DNA of 64,000 nt from Clostridia bacterium (lineage in GTDB: Bacteria; Bacillota; Clostridia; Christensenellales; Borkfalkiaceae). A program made the position numbers and the translations under genes. Of the stretch, positions 25,602-33,079 are shown one piece after another. Location: positions 62,001 to 126,000 of the forward strand of contig JAFVRR010000010.1 of NCBI GenBank assembly GCA_017504165.1, read 5' to 3'. The notes under the pieces are model-generated. The model was given only the letters and a program-made list of their open reading frames with translations, did not search any database and was not told the origin of the DNA. Every line of letters begins with the position of its first letter. Position 1 is the stretch's first letter.

Positions 25602-26762
25602 ATGATAACTCGCGTAAAAATTAAAAATATAAATGCAATTGACGAGTGCGATATTTCTTTTGAAAAAAGTAGATATCAATATTTGAATGAGATGATTTAT
25701 AATAATACTAGTGTAAACCCAATTGCTTTTTATGGTGTAAATGGTAGTGGTAAATCTTCCTTTATAAAAGCTTTTTCTCAACTTATTGCGATGATGATAA
25801 ACGAGCCAGACAGAATAAGAAATTTTATTGCAAATCAACATAATGTTAACAAGCTTTTGAGAAAAGAATTGGTTATAAGGAAGAGTACTAACAATATTAA
25901 TTTTGAAAAATTTTATGATAGTATAAAGTCTTCTATGTATATTGAGTTTAAATTGGATGGCAAAAATTATGCTTACTATATAGAAACTTCATTGATGAAG
26001 AGGATAACAGTTGAAAAGTTATCTATAGACGATAAAATGATTTTTAGTAGAAAAGGTAATAATTTTATTTATGCTAACGAAAATCATAAAATAGATTCAA
26101 ATATGTATCCTGTTATAAGAAAGTTGGCAAATGATGAACAAATAGGTAATAAAGAATTGGATGAGGCTTTTTATTATCTAAGCAATATGGCTTATGTAGA
26201 TGATGTTAAGAGACACTTTCAATTTAAAGCTGCCGTTGAAAAAAGTTATATGGACATCATAGTAGATAAATCAAAACAAGTTAAGGAAATAATGTCAAAA
26301 TATAAAGAATTTCCTTTATTTGATGTAATATCTAGACCAAATGTAAAAGGTGGCGATGATTATTTTGCAAATATAGAATTAGATAACGACTATTTGGAAC
26401 TTCCTTATGGGATGATTTCCACTGGTATGGAGAATAATAGTGCATTGTTATCGTTTGTTCTTTCAGTGCCAGAAAAAAGTACTATTTTTATTGATGAGAT
26501 AGAAGATGCACTACATCCTTTGGCTGTAATGGATTTTATTAATGTTGTAAAAGAAAGAAACATACAGTTGATTTTTTCTTCTCATAATACTTATATTTTG
26601 CAAAAGTTAAGACCAGACCAAATATTTTTTGCGAATTGGAAAAATGGTTATTCAAATTATAAGAAATTATCTGATATATATCAAAACATTAGAGAAGTTA
26701 ATAATATAGAAAAAATGTATTTATCAAGTCTTTTTGATGAGGATATAAAGAAAGATGAGTAA
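25602..26762 (+). CDS. AAA/ABC-type ATPase of an AbiL-like defence pair (AbiLi-like)
   Basis: This 386-residue AAA15/OLD-like ATPase has Walker A GVNGSGKS at 45-52. A helical insert follows (about 90-250), then GMISTGMENNSALLSF (the signature-like motif), Walker B FIDEIEDALHP with D298-E299, and a switch His in FSSHNTYIL. Such ATPases sense infection in RloA/AbiLi, PARIS and Septu systems. It overlaps the RloB-like gene by 8 bases, and this pairing with RloB is the one named AbiL in lactococci. A GTAGGTG-type site precedes ATG 25602. AT-rich composition separates it from the GH3 segment. Confidence 0.8.
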   Translation: MITRVKIKNINAIDECDISFEKSRYQYLNEMIYNNTSVNPIAFYGVNGSGKSSFIKAFSQLIAMMINEPDRIRNFIANQHNVNKLLRKELVIRKSTNNINFEKFYDSIKSSMYIEFKLDGKNYAYYIETSLMKRITVEKLSIDDKMIFSRKGNNFIYANENHKIDSNMYPVIRKLANDEQIGNKELDEAFYYLSNMAYVDDVKRHFQFKAAVEKSYMDIIVDKSKQVKEIMSKYKEFPLFDVISRPNVKGGDDYFANIELDNDYLELPYGMISTGMENNSALLSFVLSVPEKSTIFIDEIEDALHPLAVMDFINVVKERNIQLIFSSHNTYILQKLRPDQIFFANWKNGYSNYKKLSDIYQNIREVNNIEKMYLSSLFDEDIKKDE

Positions 26763-27549
26763 AAACTTTTTATTGATAGTCGAAGGAAACGTGATGGAGA
26801 AAAACATTTTTTTCAAGGTTTTTCAGAGATATGGTTTTTCTGTGAATGATTGTGGCACTTTGAATATAGATGATGAAAACAGTTTAGATTTAGAGAAATT
26901 TACAGGCACAGATTCTAAAATTAATATTTATATAGTGCAGGGGCCAAGAACTAGAATAAGGGATTGGTTAAAGCTGTTTAACAAAAGAGAATCGGATTTT
27001 GATAAATTATTTGAAAAAATAGATACATATTTTGCTGGTGTTTTCATTATTTACGATGTTGACCATACATTAAAAGAAGAGTTAACGGACATGTTTAATA
27101 AATATCAAGATGAGACGACAGGTTTATTGTTATTGAGTTCTCCTTGTATTGAAGTTGTGGGGGATATAGAAAGAACAGAAGAACTAAAGGTGGAACATTT
27201 AAGTGAGTATAAAACACAACAAAATCGCGAGCACGAACAGAAGCACAAAAAACATACTCGTGAATATATAATAGAAAATTTTGAAAAATTAGTTTGTTTT
27301 TATTTAGATAAAAATGTAAAAGAATCGGGAGATAAAAACATTATGAATCATCCTGAATTTGTCTTGAAAAAAATAAATGAACTAAATGAGCGAAACTATA
27401 TAAGTGATGATGATATTCCAGTGCATTATAGATATTTCACGACAGTTGTTTATGTTTGTATAGCGTACATTATGGGGTTAACGAAAGAATTTGAAAATAG
27501 TGATAAAGTAAAATCATTTTTTTCTTCAAAGATTGTTAAGGATGAATAG
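26755..27549 (+). CDS. RloB/AbiLii-like effector with Toprim-type active site
   Basis: This 264-residue protein has LLIVEGNVME at 6-15 (Toprim-like E10-G11) and IIYDVDHT with D101 and D103, the acidic D-x-D pair of Toprim nucleases and RloB. The C-terminal 120 residues are helical and charged. RloB proteins occur with AAA ATPases in defence islands and are the presumed toxic nuclease. Start ATG 26755 lies inside the ATPase gene (ATGAGTAA overlap), implying coupled translation. No adjacent immunity gene is needed in known systems because the ATPase controls the effector. Confidence 0.75.
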   Translation: MSKNFLLIVEGNVMEKNIFFKVFQRYGFSVNDCGTLNIDDENSLDLEKFTGTDSKINIYIVQGPRTRIRDWLKLFNKRESDFDKLFEKIDTYFAGVFIIYDVDHTLKEELTDMFNKYQDETTGLLLLSSPCIEVVGDIERTEELKVEHLSEYKTQQNREHEQKHKKHTREYIIENFEKLVCFYLDKNVKESGDKNIMNHPEFVLKKINELNERNYISDDDIPVHYRYFTTVVYVCIAYIMGLTKEFENSDKVKSFFSSKIVKDE

Positions 27550-27570
27550 TTCTTAAATTAAATATTGTAA

Positions 27571-27676
27571 AAACATATAATTTATACCTTAACAATAAAC
27601 CACAAACCCGAAACCGTTTTTGAAGACGGCGAAAGTGTTCGGATAATTAACGATTGGGTCACCACAAAAAAAGGAT
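27571..27676 (+). pseudogene. Orphan coding remnant running into repeat C
   Basis: An open frame without a start reads NHKPETVFEDGESVRIINDW and then runs into repeat C, where it stops. Its codons are balanced and protein-like, unlike the AT-rich flanks. I cannot name the parent gene. It looks like the cut edge of a gene at the element boundary. Confidence 0.3.
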
Positions 27677-27792
27677 AGCATAGTTGCTATCCTTTTTTTG
27701 TGCTATCCGAAAGGATAGGCGAACTCGTAGAGTTCGGAATAAGCGTTAGCGTCATTTTTGTTGCTTACAACAACATCTCGTAGGGGTCACCA
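27655..27792 (+). repeat. Island repeat copy C, ending in a perfect 18-bp tRNA-Glu 3' end
   Basis: It starts GGGTCACCA, then terminator 27665-27699 identical to the one after tRNA-Glu, then the full hairpin core. It ends at 27775-27792 with an exact copy of the last 18 bases of tRNA-Glu. It is the best attR-like site in the window. Confidence 0.88.
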
Positions 27793-27803
27793 AACAAAGT
27801 AAA

Positions 27804-27910
27804 GACGAACCCGTTTCCTTTAGGAGACGGGTTCGCCTTTGTTTTAAGCTAAAAAAATAATTTTAAAAATGTAAAACAGCAAGAGTTTTTCTTGCTGTTT
27901 TACATTTTTA
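27804..27910 (+). terminator. Two successive hairpin terminators
   Basis: Hairpin 1 (27804-27841) pairs GACGAACCCGT with ACGGGTTCGCC and is followed by TTTGTTTT. Hairpin 2 (27866-27910) pairs AAATGTAAAACAGCAAG with CTTGCTGTTTTACATTTTT and works in both directions. They insulate the toxin-like gene from the AbiL-like pair; the gap contains nothing else. Confidence 0.8.
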
Positions 27911-27987
27911 GAACTTTTCACTTGTCAGTAAGCCTTGATTATGGGATTTTTGCGTGATAATGTACAGATATGGAGGAATAATTTATT

Positions 27988-28566
27988 ATGAATTTAGAAG
28001 AAACAAAGAATTTGGTTGTAAAAATGTTTGATTGTTTTTGGGTTAAGTGGCTGCACGAAGGGACAAAACCAGCTAACAATAATTTTGAGAGAACGTTAAA
28101 CGCTGTAGTAGGAACAATATTGCCTATTCATTGTGCAATGTGTTTAAATTTGAACGGATGCTGTTTTGTTAAAACTAAAGCACCCGCAATACCTTTACAT
28201 GAAAAATGCCATTGCAAATTAATAGATATATCGTTAATTACACCGAAAATTACTTGCCCTATTGAAAAATTTACAAAATATATTTTCGATGAAAGTAAAA
28301 GCAATGGGAAAAAAGAGTTGTTTGAATCTTGGGGATATAGTATAATAGATTCTGAAAATTTAGTTCGGGAATTTACTAGACAAGCAAAACTGAAATATCA
28401 ATGTGGAGAATATAGTTTAGGTAATTTAGACGCATATGGGCAAAGAATAAGTATAATAATAACTCTGCCTAAAAAGAACGGAATGGGCGAAGTTTCTTTT
28501 GTGTCAGGATGGATGGTTTATCCGAATGGCGAAATAGTATTAACAACACCTTATGGAGGCAAGTAA
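27988..28566 (+). CDS. DUF6883-like toxin domain protein with Cys/His cluster
   Basis: This 192-residue protein has residues 49-76 holding C49, C52, C58, C59, H71, C74 and C76, a likely zinc site, in a P-LHEKCHCKL context that resembles the C-H-C end of phage head-morphogenesis/polymorphic toxin leaders. Residues about 90-192 resemble DUF6883, a domain found at C-termini of polymorphic toxins (helix, F-x2-W-G-Y-S, then beta strands ending VYPNGEIVLTTPY). The next gene, 1 base away, is DUF4926-like, the usual cognate partner. There is no secretion domain, so it is a solo or orphaned module. GGAGG upstream of ATG. Confidence 0.55.
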   Translation: MNLEETKNLVVKMFDCFWVKWLHEGTKPANNNFERTLNAVVGTILPIHCAMCLNLNGCCFVKTKAPAIPLHEKCHCKLIDISLITPKITCPIEKFTKYIFDESKSNGKKELFESWGYSIIDSENLVREFTRQAKLKYQCGEYSLGNLDAYGQRISIIITLPKKNGMGEVSFVSGWMVYPNGEIVLTTPYGGK

Positions 28567-28567
28567 T

Positions 28568-28786
28568 ATGAAAATGTATGATAGAGTTAAATTGATTAAA
28601 GAAAGAGCAGAATATTTAAAGGCTGGAGTGAAAATTAACGAAGAAGGCATAATTATGGGTGAAAATAGAAATGGGTATGTTTTAGTTGTTTTTGAAGGTG
28701 ACATGTATTTAGATGCAGATGGTGTATACAAAACGACGGAAATAGACGTAGGAATAAAAATAGAAGATTTAGAACTGTGTGAGTAG
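28568..28786 (+). CDS. DUF4926-like small protein, probable immunity partner
   Basis: This 72-residue protein begins KMYDRVKLI and continues KAGVKINEEGIIMGENRNGYVLVVF, matching the DUF4926 barrel (D-x-V-x-L, then G-x-x-G-x-I/V, then E-V-E-F). ATG 28568 is chosen because GGAGG lies at 28555-28559; the frame is open upstream but has no site. It follows the DUF6883-like gene by one base, as immunity genes do. Its stop lies near the start of the DprA-like gene. Confidence 0.6.
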   Translation: MKMYDRVKLIKERAEYLKAGVKINEEGIIMGENRNGYVLVVFEGDMYLDADGVYKTTEIDVGIKIEDLELCE

Positions 28787-28829
28787 AAACGTCGGATATA
28801 TAATTAACGGCAAAAACAAGGTAAAGATT

Positions 28830-29657
28830 ATGAACTCAAATATTTCATTAAAACTTTTTAGTTTAATAAAAACGGGTGTTATAAAAACTAACGCTCTCTT
28901 TTGGAAATCGTTTTATAATGAAGATTATATAAATACTTTTCCTTGCGATTTACATGCAATAAAACAAGAACTTAAAGAAAAAAGCATAAACGTCATCTGT
29001 GTTTTTGATGAAAACTTCCCTAGCACAAACGTTAAATTTAAAAATAGTGAAAAACCGTTTTTCTTTGTATATAAAGGCGATATAACGCTACTTAATAACA
29101 TAGATAAAAACGTAGCAGTTATAGGCGTTTTAACGCCAACTAATGAAATAGTAAAAAGAGAACAAAAAGTTGTAAAAAGTTTAACTGAAAAAGGCTTAAA
29201 TATCGTAAGTGGACTTGCAAAAGGTTGTGATACTGTTGCACATAGTGAAAGTGTTAAAAACAATGCAAAAACTATCGCTTTTCTACCGACAACAATAGAA
29301 AATATTTATCCTAAAGAAAATACAGCATTAGCAAACAAAATCGTTGAAAACGGTGGACTTATCGTTAGTGAATACGTAAGCGAGCCGAAAAACAAATACG
29401 AAAATGTTAAACGATTTATTGAACGTGATAGATTGCAAGCGTTATATTCAAAAGCAGTTGTTTTAATTGCAAGTTTTAGAAAAGGCGAAGGGGATAGTGG
29501 TTCTCGCCACGCTTTTGAAAAAGCTAAGGAATACGGTAAAAAAAGGTTTGTTATGTTTAGAGAAAGCGATTCTAACGACTTAATATTCGGCTTAAATAAA
29601 GACTACGTTATGCAAGGCGAAACAGTCATATCACAAAAAGAAATTGAGGAACTATAA
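28830..29657 (+). CDS. DprA/Smf-like SLOG-domain protein
   Basis: This 275-residue protein (from ATG 28830) resembles DprA, which loads RecA on incoming single-stranded DNA. The Rossmann/SLOG motifs are NVAVIGVLTPTNE, VSGLAKGCDTVAHSE, TIAFLPTTIENIYP and GDSGSRHAFEKAKEYGKK. Compared with chromosomal DprA it lacks the winged-helix C-terminus. An upstream GTG at 28779 would add 17 residues and overlap the previous gene, but has no ribosome site; AAGGTAAAG precedes 28830. It is followed directly by a HAD gene remnant. DprA-like proteins in islands may act in defence or competence; which one is unclear. Confidence 0.7.
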   Translation: MNSNISLKLFSLIKTGVIKTNALFWKSFYNEDYINTFPCDLHAIKQELKEKSINVICVFDENFPSTNVKFKNSEKPFFFVYKGDITLLNNIDKNVAVIGVLTPTNEIVKREQKVVKSLTEKGLNIVSGLAKGCDTVAHSESVKNNAKTIAFLPTTIENIYPKENTALANKIVENGGLIVSEYVSEPKNKYENVKRFIERDRLQALYSKAVVLIASFRKGEGDSGSRHAFEKAKEYGKKRFVMFRESDSNDLIFGLNKDYVMQGETVISQKEIEEL

Positions 29658-29766
29658 TTGGTTTACGTTGTAGATTTAGATGATACGCTAGTTTTAACTA
29701 AAAACCTAAATAATGATGCTTACAATTTTGCTTTAGAAAAACATGGACAAAAAAGAATTAAAACGG
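29658..29766 (+). pseudogene. HAD-family phosphatase, truncated by repeat D
   Basis: A TTG-start frame with the HAD motif I DLDDT (residues 6-10) runs for about 36 native residues and then continues into repeat copy D, where the frame is only repeat sequence. The remaining 150 or more residues of a HAD protein are missing. It abuts the DprA-like gene with no gap, so the two were an operon before truncation. Confidence 0.65.
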
Positions 29767-29896
29767 CAAAAAGAAAACACTCATCAAACGATGGGTGTTT
29801 TCTTTTTGCTATCCGTAAGGATAGGCGAACTCGTAGAGTTTGGAATAAGCGCAAGCGTCATTTTTGTTGCATGCAACAATATCTCGTAGGGGTTAC
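29767..29896 (+). repeat. Island repeat copy D
   Basis: It contains the same terminator as copy B (AACACTCATC / GATGGGTGTT, 29772-29806), the hairpin core with pairing-preserving changes (CGAACTC-gta-GAGTTTG, GTTGC-at-GCAAC), and the end ATCTCGTAGGGGTTAC, 16 bases of the tRNA-Glu 3' end. It truncates the HAD gene. Confidence 0.85.
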
Positions 29897-29932
29897 TGCT
29901 TTTTTAAGCATATTTTTCGCCCACTTGTTTTG

Positions 29933-30000
29933 AGACAAACCCACGCCCTGCTGTCACTTACAAAATTTAGAGAAACTTTTGAGAAACAAAAAAGTATTAT
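29933..30000 (+). repeat. 65-bp repeat, copy 2
   Basis: Matches 24913-24979 with scattered differences. It ends about 35 bases before the promoter of the two-HEPN gene, mirroring copy 1. No gene is seen in 29897-30094 apart from repeats and this promoter. Confidence 0.75.
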
Positions 30001-30032
30001 AATTTTGATTGCTTTGCAGACATATATTCGAC

Positions 30033-30061
30033 TTGAAAATTTTGATAAAATATGATATACT
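30033..30061 (+). promoter_or_regulatory. Promoter of the two-HEPN gene
   Basis: TTGAAA (30033-30038), 17 bases, TATACT (30056-30061), 34 bases before the ATG. It may also serve the iron importer genes downstream. Confidence 0.65.
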
Positions 30062-30094
30062 TATGAATATAAAACTTTATTTTAGGATAGTAAT

Positions 30095-31987
30095 ATGCAA
30101 AAGAAAAAATATAACATTAAAACTATTGATTTTCTTAATGCCTCTCTTGATGAAATTTATTATAGAAAAAAGCATTATATTTCAGGAGTAGATTTGCTTA
30201 ATTTCAAAGGGCAAATGTCGGCATATTTTGTTCAAATAGAAAGATTATTTAGATATGTTTATTTTTCAGATATTAGTCTTGATATTGAAAAGATAGATAT
30301 TGAACTATTAAAAAAACATTTTCCTTTTATATATGGAAATTTTTCAAACAAGCAATTTACTATGTTTCGCGAGGAAAGCGAAAAAGTTGTAGATGGTATT
30401 ACATATTATTTCTACTTAATAGAACAACTTAGAAACATGAATTTGCACGCAGTTATTTCAACAAAAGTTGCTAGAGTTTTTCAAGTAGAAGAATCTTTTA
30501 TGCGCGTGTTTCCAATGCTTTCGGATAAATTAGTATACTCAAAAGAAGGCGTGTTAACTATAGCTGGAATGTTAGCATTACTTATGCCGATTTTGGATGA
30601 AAAAAGATTAAAATATTTGATAGGTTACTTATTTCAGAATTGGGGACTTGAATTATATCAATTAGAATTTAAGGAAAGTTGGGAAGCCCAAAATCGTTTA
30701 ATAGAACGATTAAAAAATACATTCTTAACTAATTATGAAGTAGATATTCGAAAGGATAAGCCTTGTGGAGATTTGTTAAAAGATATATTTGGTAGAGAAT
30801 ATGAAAATCTTAGCATAGAAGAACAAGATAAAGTCTACTTCCAGTTGGATTTGTCAAAACGATTGAATTCACCCAGGTTCGATGTTTTGGGTAGTCTAGA
30901 AAAACAAGAAGATTCCTATTTGCTCACAATAGAAAAAGGGACTAATATAGGTGTTTATTTTGATAATGACTTTACCATAGAGATTAAAGATGTTGAAAAA
31001 TTTTGCGAAATCTGTTGTTTAGTTCCCCCATTTTTAGCAGTTGCTTATTTGTATCATAATAACGTTTGTTTTTTTGATTCAAAAGTTAGTAATAGTATTT
31101 CTTATGAATCATTTCAAAAATTAAACAAAGCCAAGTTTTATAGGGATAAAAATATTCCAATTCTTTGTTATGGTAATGAAAATGCAGATATAAGGGAAAT
31201 CAATAAAACGGCAAGTGAAAATCTTTTAAGAATGTTCTTGGATTTTGAAGAGACAATTGTATTTCATTATGATATTCCAATCTATGGTGATTGGTCTAAG
31301 TTTAGCGATATTACAACTGCACTTAATGTGTCGCAAGAATTAAAAAACAAATTGATTTCATGTAGAAACTTCTGTTCGCACGAAGGGATGTTGGGTAATT
31401 TTCATTACAGCACAAAAAATAGCGGGTATAAAATAACATTGCCATTTATTTGTGATACTATTTGTGAGCTTTCGCAATTTCTTAAAAACTCAGGTAAAGG
31501 CAAAGAAGCCTTTTGGATAAGAAATGATTTGCATAAATATGTATTAAATAATATTGTCGCGGTCAAATATAAAAGAGTTTTCGAGATGTCTGCCCGCTTA
31601 TTTAGGCAAAGTGGAGATAGAGTTGCTGAAACTTGTGCGAATATTCAAAAATCATTAGGGGTTGTTAAAAATTCATGTATAGATAATGTTTCTGAAACAG
31701 CACTTTTGAGGTCGATGAATGAAGGTTTCTTTTTCTATATTCCACAATCACTTTTTGAGACAAAAGAAGATAAATTTGAGTTCTCAAAATTACGTTTAGT
31801 TAGAATCTGTGAGGAAGGATTAGAGATAAGAGGTGGACAAGTTGGAGTTAAAGTTTTGGAATTCTTTCAAACGCCAACAACTAATTTAAGTAAAATTTCT
31901 AAAAATGGGAAAGGCATTCGCTTAGAAAAAATAGAAGAAACGGATAACGGACTAATATCTGTTCGCACTTATAAAATAATAGAATAA
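30095..31987 (+). CDS. Large unrecognised protein with two HEPN-type R-N-x3-H motifs (candidate RNase)
   Basis: This 630-residue protein matches no family I know as a whole. Two copies of the HEPN RNase motif are visible: R113-N-M-N-L-H118 within a helical N-terminal region, and R424-N-F-C-S-H429 within a second helical region. A beta-rich stretch lies between (about 270-345), and another closes the protein (about 560-630). HEPN domains use R-x4-6-H to cut RNA, and two R-[N/H/Q/K]-x3-H motifs in one chain is the Cas13 layout, though Cas13 is usually larger and has a CRISPR array. There is no signal peptide or membrane helix. Island position next to defence genes supports antiviral or abortive function. 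Ribosome site TAGGA is weak. Confidence 0.65.
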   Translation: MQKKKYNIKTIDFLNASLDEIYYRKKHYISGVDLLNFKGQMSAYFVQIERLFRYVYFSDISLDIEKIDIELLKKHFPFIYGNFSNKQFTMFREESEKVVDGITYYFYLIEQLRNMNLHAVISTKVARVFQVEESFMRVFPMLSDKLVYSKEGVLTIAGMLALLMPILDEKRLKYLIGYLFQNWGLELYQLEFKESWEAQNRLIERLKNTFLTNYEVDIRKDKPCGDLLKDIFGREYENLSIEEQDKVYFQLDLSKRLNSPRFDVLGSLEKQEDSYLLTIEKGTNIGVYFDNDFTIEIKDVEKFCEICCLVPPFLAVAYLYHNNVCFFDSKVSNSISYESFQKLNKAKFYRDKNIPILCYGNENADIREINKTASENLLRMFLDFEETIVFHYDIPIYGDWSKFSDITTALNVSQELKNKLISCRNFCSHEGMLGNFHYSTKNSGYKITLPFICDTICELSQFLKNSGKGKEAFWIRNDLHKYVLNNIVAVKYKRVFEMSARLFRQSGDRVAETCANIQKSLGVVKNSCIDNVSETALLRSMNEGFFFYIPQSLFETKEDKFEFSKLRLVRICEEGLEIRGGQVGVKVLEFFQTPTTNLSKISKNGKGIRLEKIEETDNGLISVRTYKIIE

Positions 31988-31999
31988 AGGTAAATAAAA

Positions 32000-33079
32000 A
32001 TGAAAAAGATTTTAGCATTAATTTTAACAGTAATTATGGCAATAGGCGTATGTGGTATTTTTACTGCATGTGATCCAAACAATGAAGGTGATACGATAAC
32101 TGTAACTGATATGGAAGGAACTCAAGTTGTAATTCCTAAAGACGTAGATAAGGTGGCGTGCATTTCGCCCTCAGCAACAGACTTAATGATTGCATTTGGT
32201 CTTGGAGATAAAATAGTGGGAACGTATCGTTCGTTTACATACAATCCTTGGGCGGCGGAAATATATCCTAACGCTGCAAATTTTAAGGGGTATAGTTATA
32301 GTGTAGCAGCAGAAGAACTTGTTGCGGATGGCATTGACCTTGTAATCATTCAAAATACTGAAAATGCAGAAGCGTTTAGAAATGCTGGCATACCTGTTGT
32401 AGTAGTGCATCAATATTCACCAAATGGGGCATTTGATGAAGAGGTATATGAAGTGGCAGAACTTTTAGGCGACATCTTCGGTGGGGAAGCAAAAACAAAG
32501 TCAGATGCTTGGATAAAGGAAGTTAAAGATACTATTGCGGAAATAAAAAATGTAATTGGTAATGAGAATAGCGAAAAAGCAGTATATTACGTAAATGGCG
32601 AAAAACAAAAAGGCTTATATTATTCTGACGGCGGAAATTCTATGATTTCAAGAATTTTCGACGTGGCAAACGTAAGACTTGCAACTGAAAAATATGAGGT
32701 TTTAAACGTACATAAAGTATCTGATGAAGAAATGATTGCATTAAATCCACATGCAATGCTTATTGGTGGCGCATATCAAAACTATCTCATAGATCAACTT
32801 GATAATTCTCCCGTTTGGTCGGCATTAGAATGTAACCAGCAAAATAGGGTTTATCGTATTCCCGTTGCTATGGTTGGTATTGAAAACGTAAGTGCTGAAA
32901 CACCTGTAATGCTTAAATACGTAGCAAGTTTATTTAATCCTTCTTACGAATTTGATATGAATGTTGAATTAAAAGCAAATATTAAAAAATATTTCAATTA
33001 TGACCTCACTGACGGCGACGTTGAAAACATGTGTAATGCATTAACTAAAAATGGAGAAGTAATGGTAAATGCAGAATGA
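32000..33079 (+). CDS. FecB/BtuF-like periplasmic-binding lipoprotein (siderophore or cobalamin)
   Basis: This 359-residue lipoprotein has a signal peptide and lipobox ending IFTAC (Cys27 or so), so it is anchored outside the membrane. A class III substrate-binding fold is indicated by KVACISPSATDLMIAFGLGDKIVG at about 52-75 and later V-x-L-A-L-x-P-type strands. It should deliver an iron-siderophore, heme or corrinoid to the permease encoded next. The gene starts 12 bases after the HEPN gene stop and overlaps the permease by 11 bases. Its site AAAGGT lies in that tiny gap. Confidence 0.85.
   Translation: MKKILALILTVIMAIGVCGIFTACDPNNEGDTITVTDMEGTQVVIPKDVDKVACISPSATDLMIAFGLGDKIVGTYRSFTYNPWAAEIYPNAANFKGYSYSVAAEELVADGIDLVIIQNTENAEAFRNAGIPVVVVHQYSPNGAFDEEVYEVAELLGDIFGGEAKTKSDAWIKEVKDTIAEIKNVIGNENSEKAVYYVNGEKQKGLYYSDGGNSMISRIFDVANVRLATEKYEVLNVHKVSDEEMIALNPHAMLIGGAYQNYLIDQLDNSPVWSALECNQQNRVYRIPVAMVGIENVSAETPVMLKYVASLFNPSYEFDMNVELKANIKKYFNYDLTDGDVENMCNALTKNGEVMVNAE

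Noticed and set aside
25602-27549. PARIS or Septu system
   Set aside because: The second protein looks like RloB/AbiLii with its own Toprim-type residues, not the DUF4435 AriB of PARIS or the HNH PtuB of Septu.
20441-29896. Repeats A-D as a CRISPR array or tRNA gene cluster
   Set aside because: The copies are kilobases apart with genes between, and only the last 16-18 bases match the tRNA; no cloverleaf can be drawn for B, C or D.
29897-30094. CRISPR array next to the two-HEPN gene
   Set aside because: I looked for evenly spaced direct repeats on both sides of the gene and in the rest of the window and found none, and there are no cas1/cas2-like genes.
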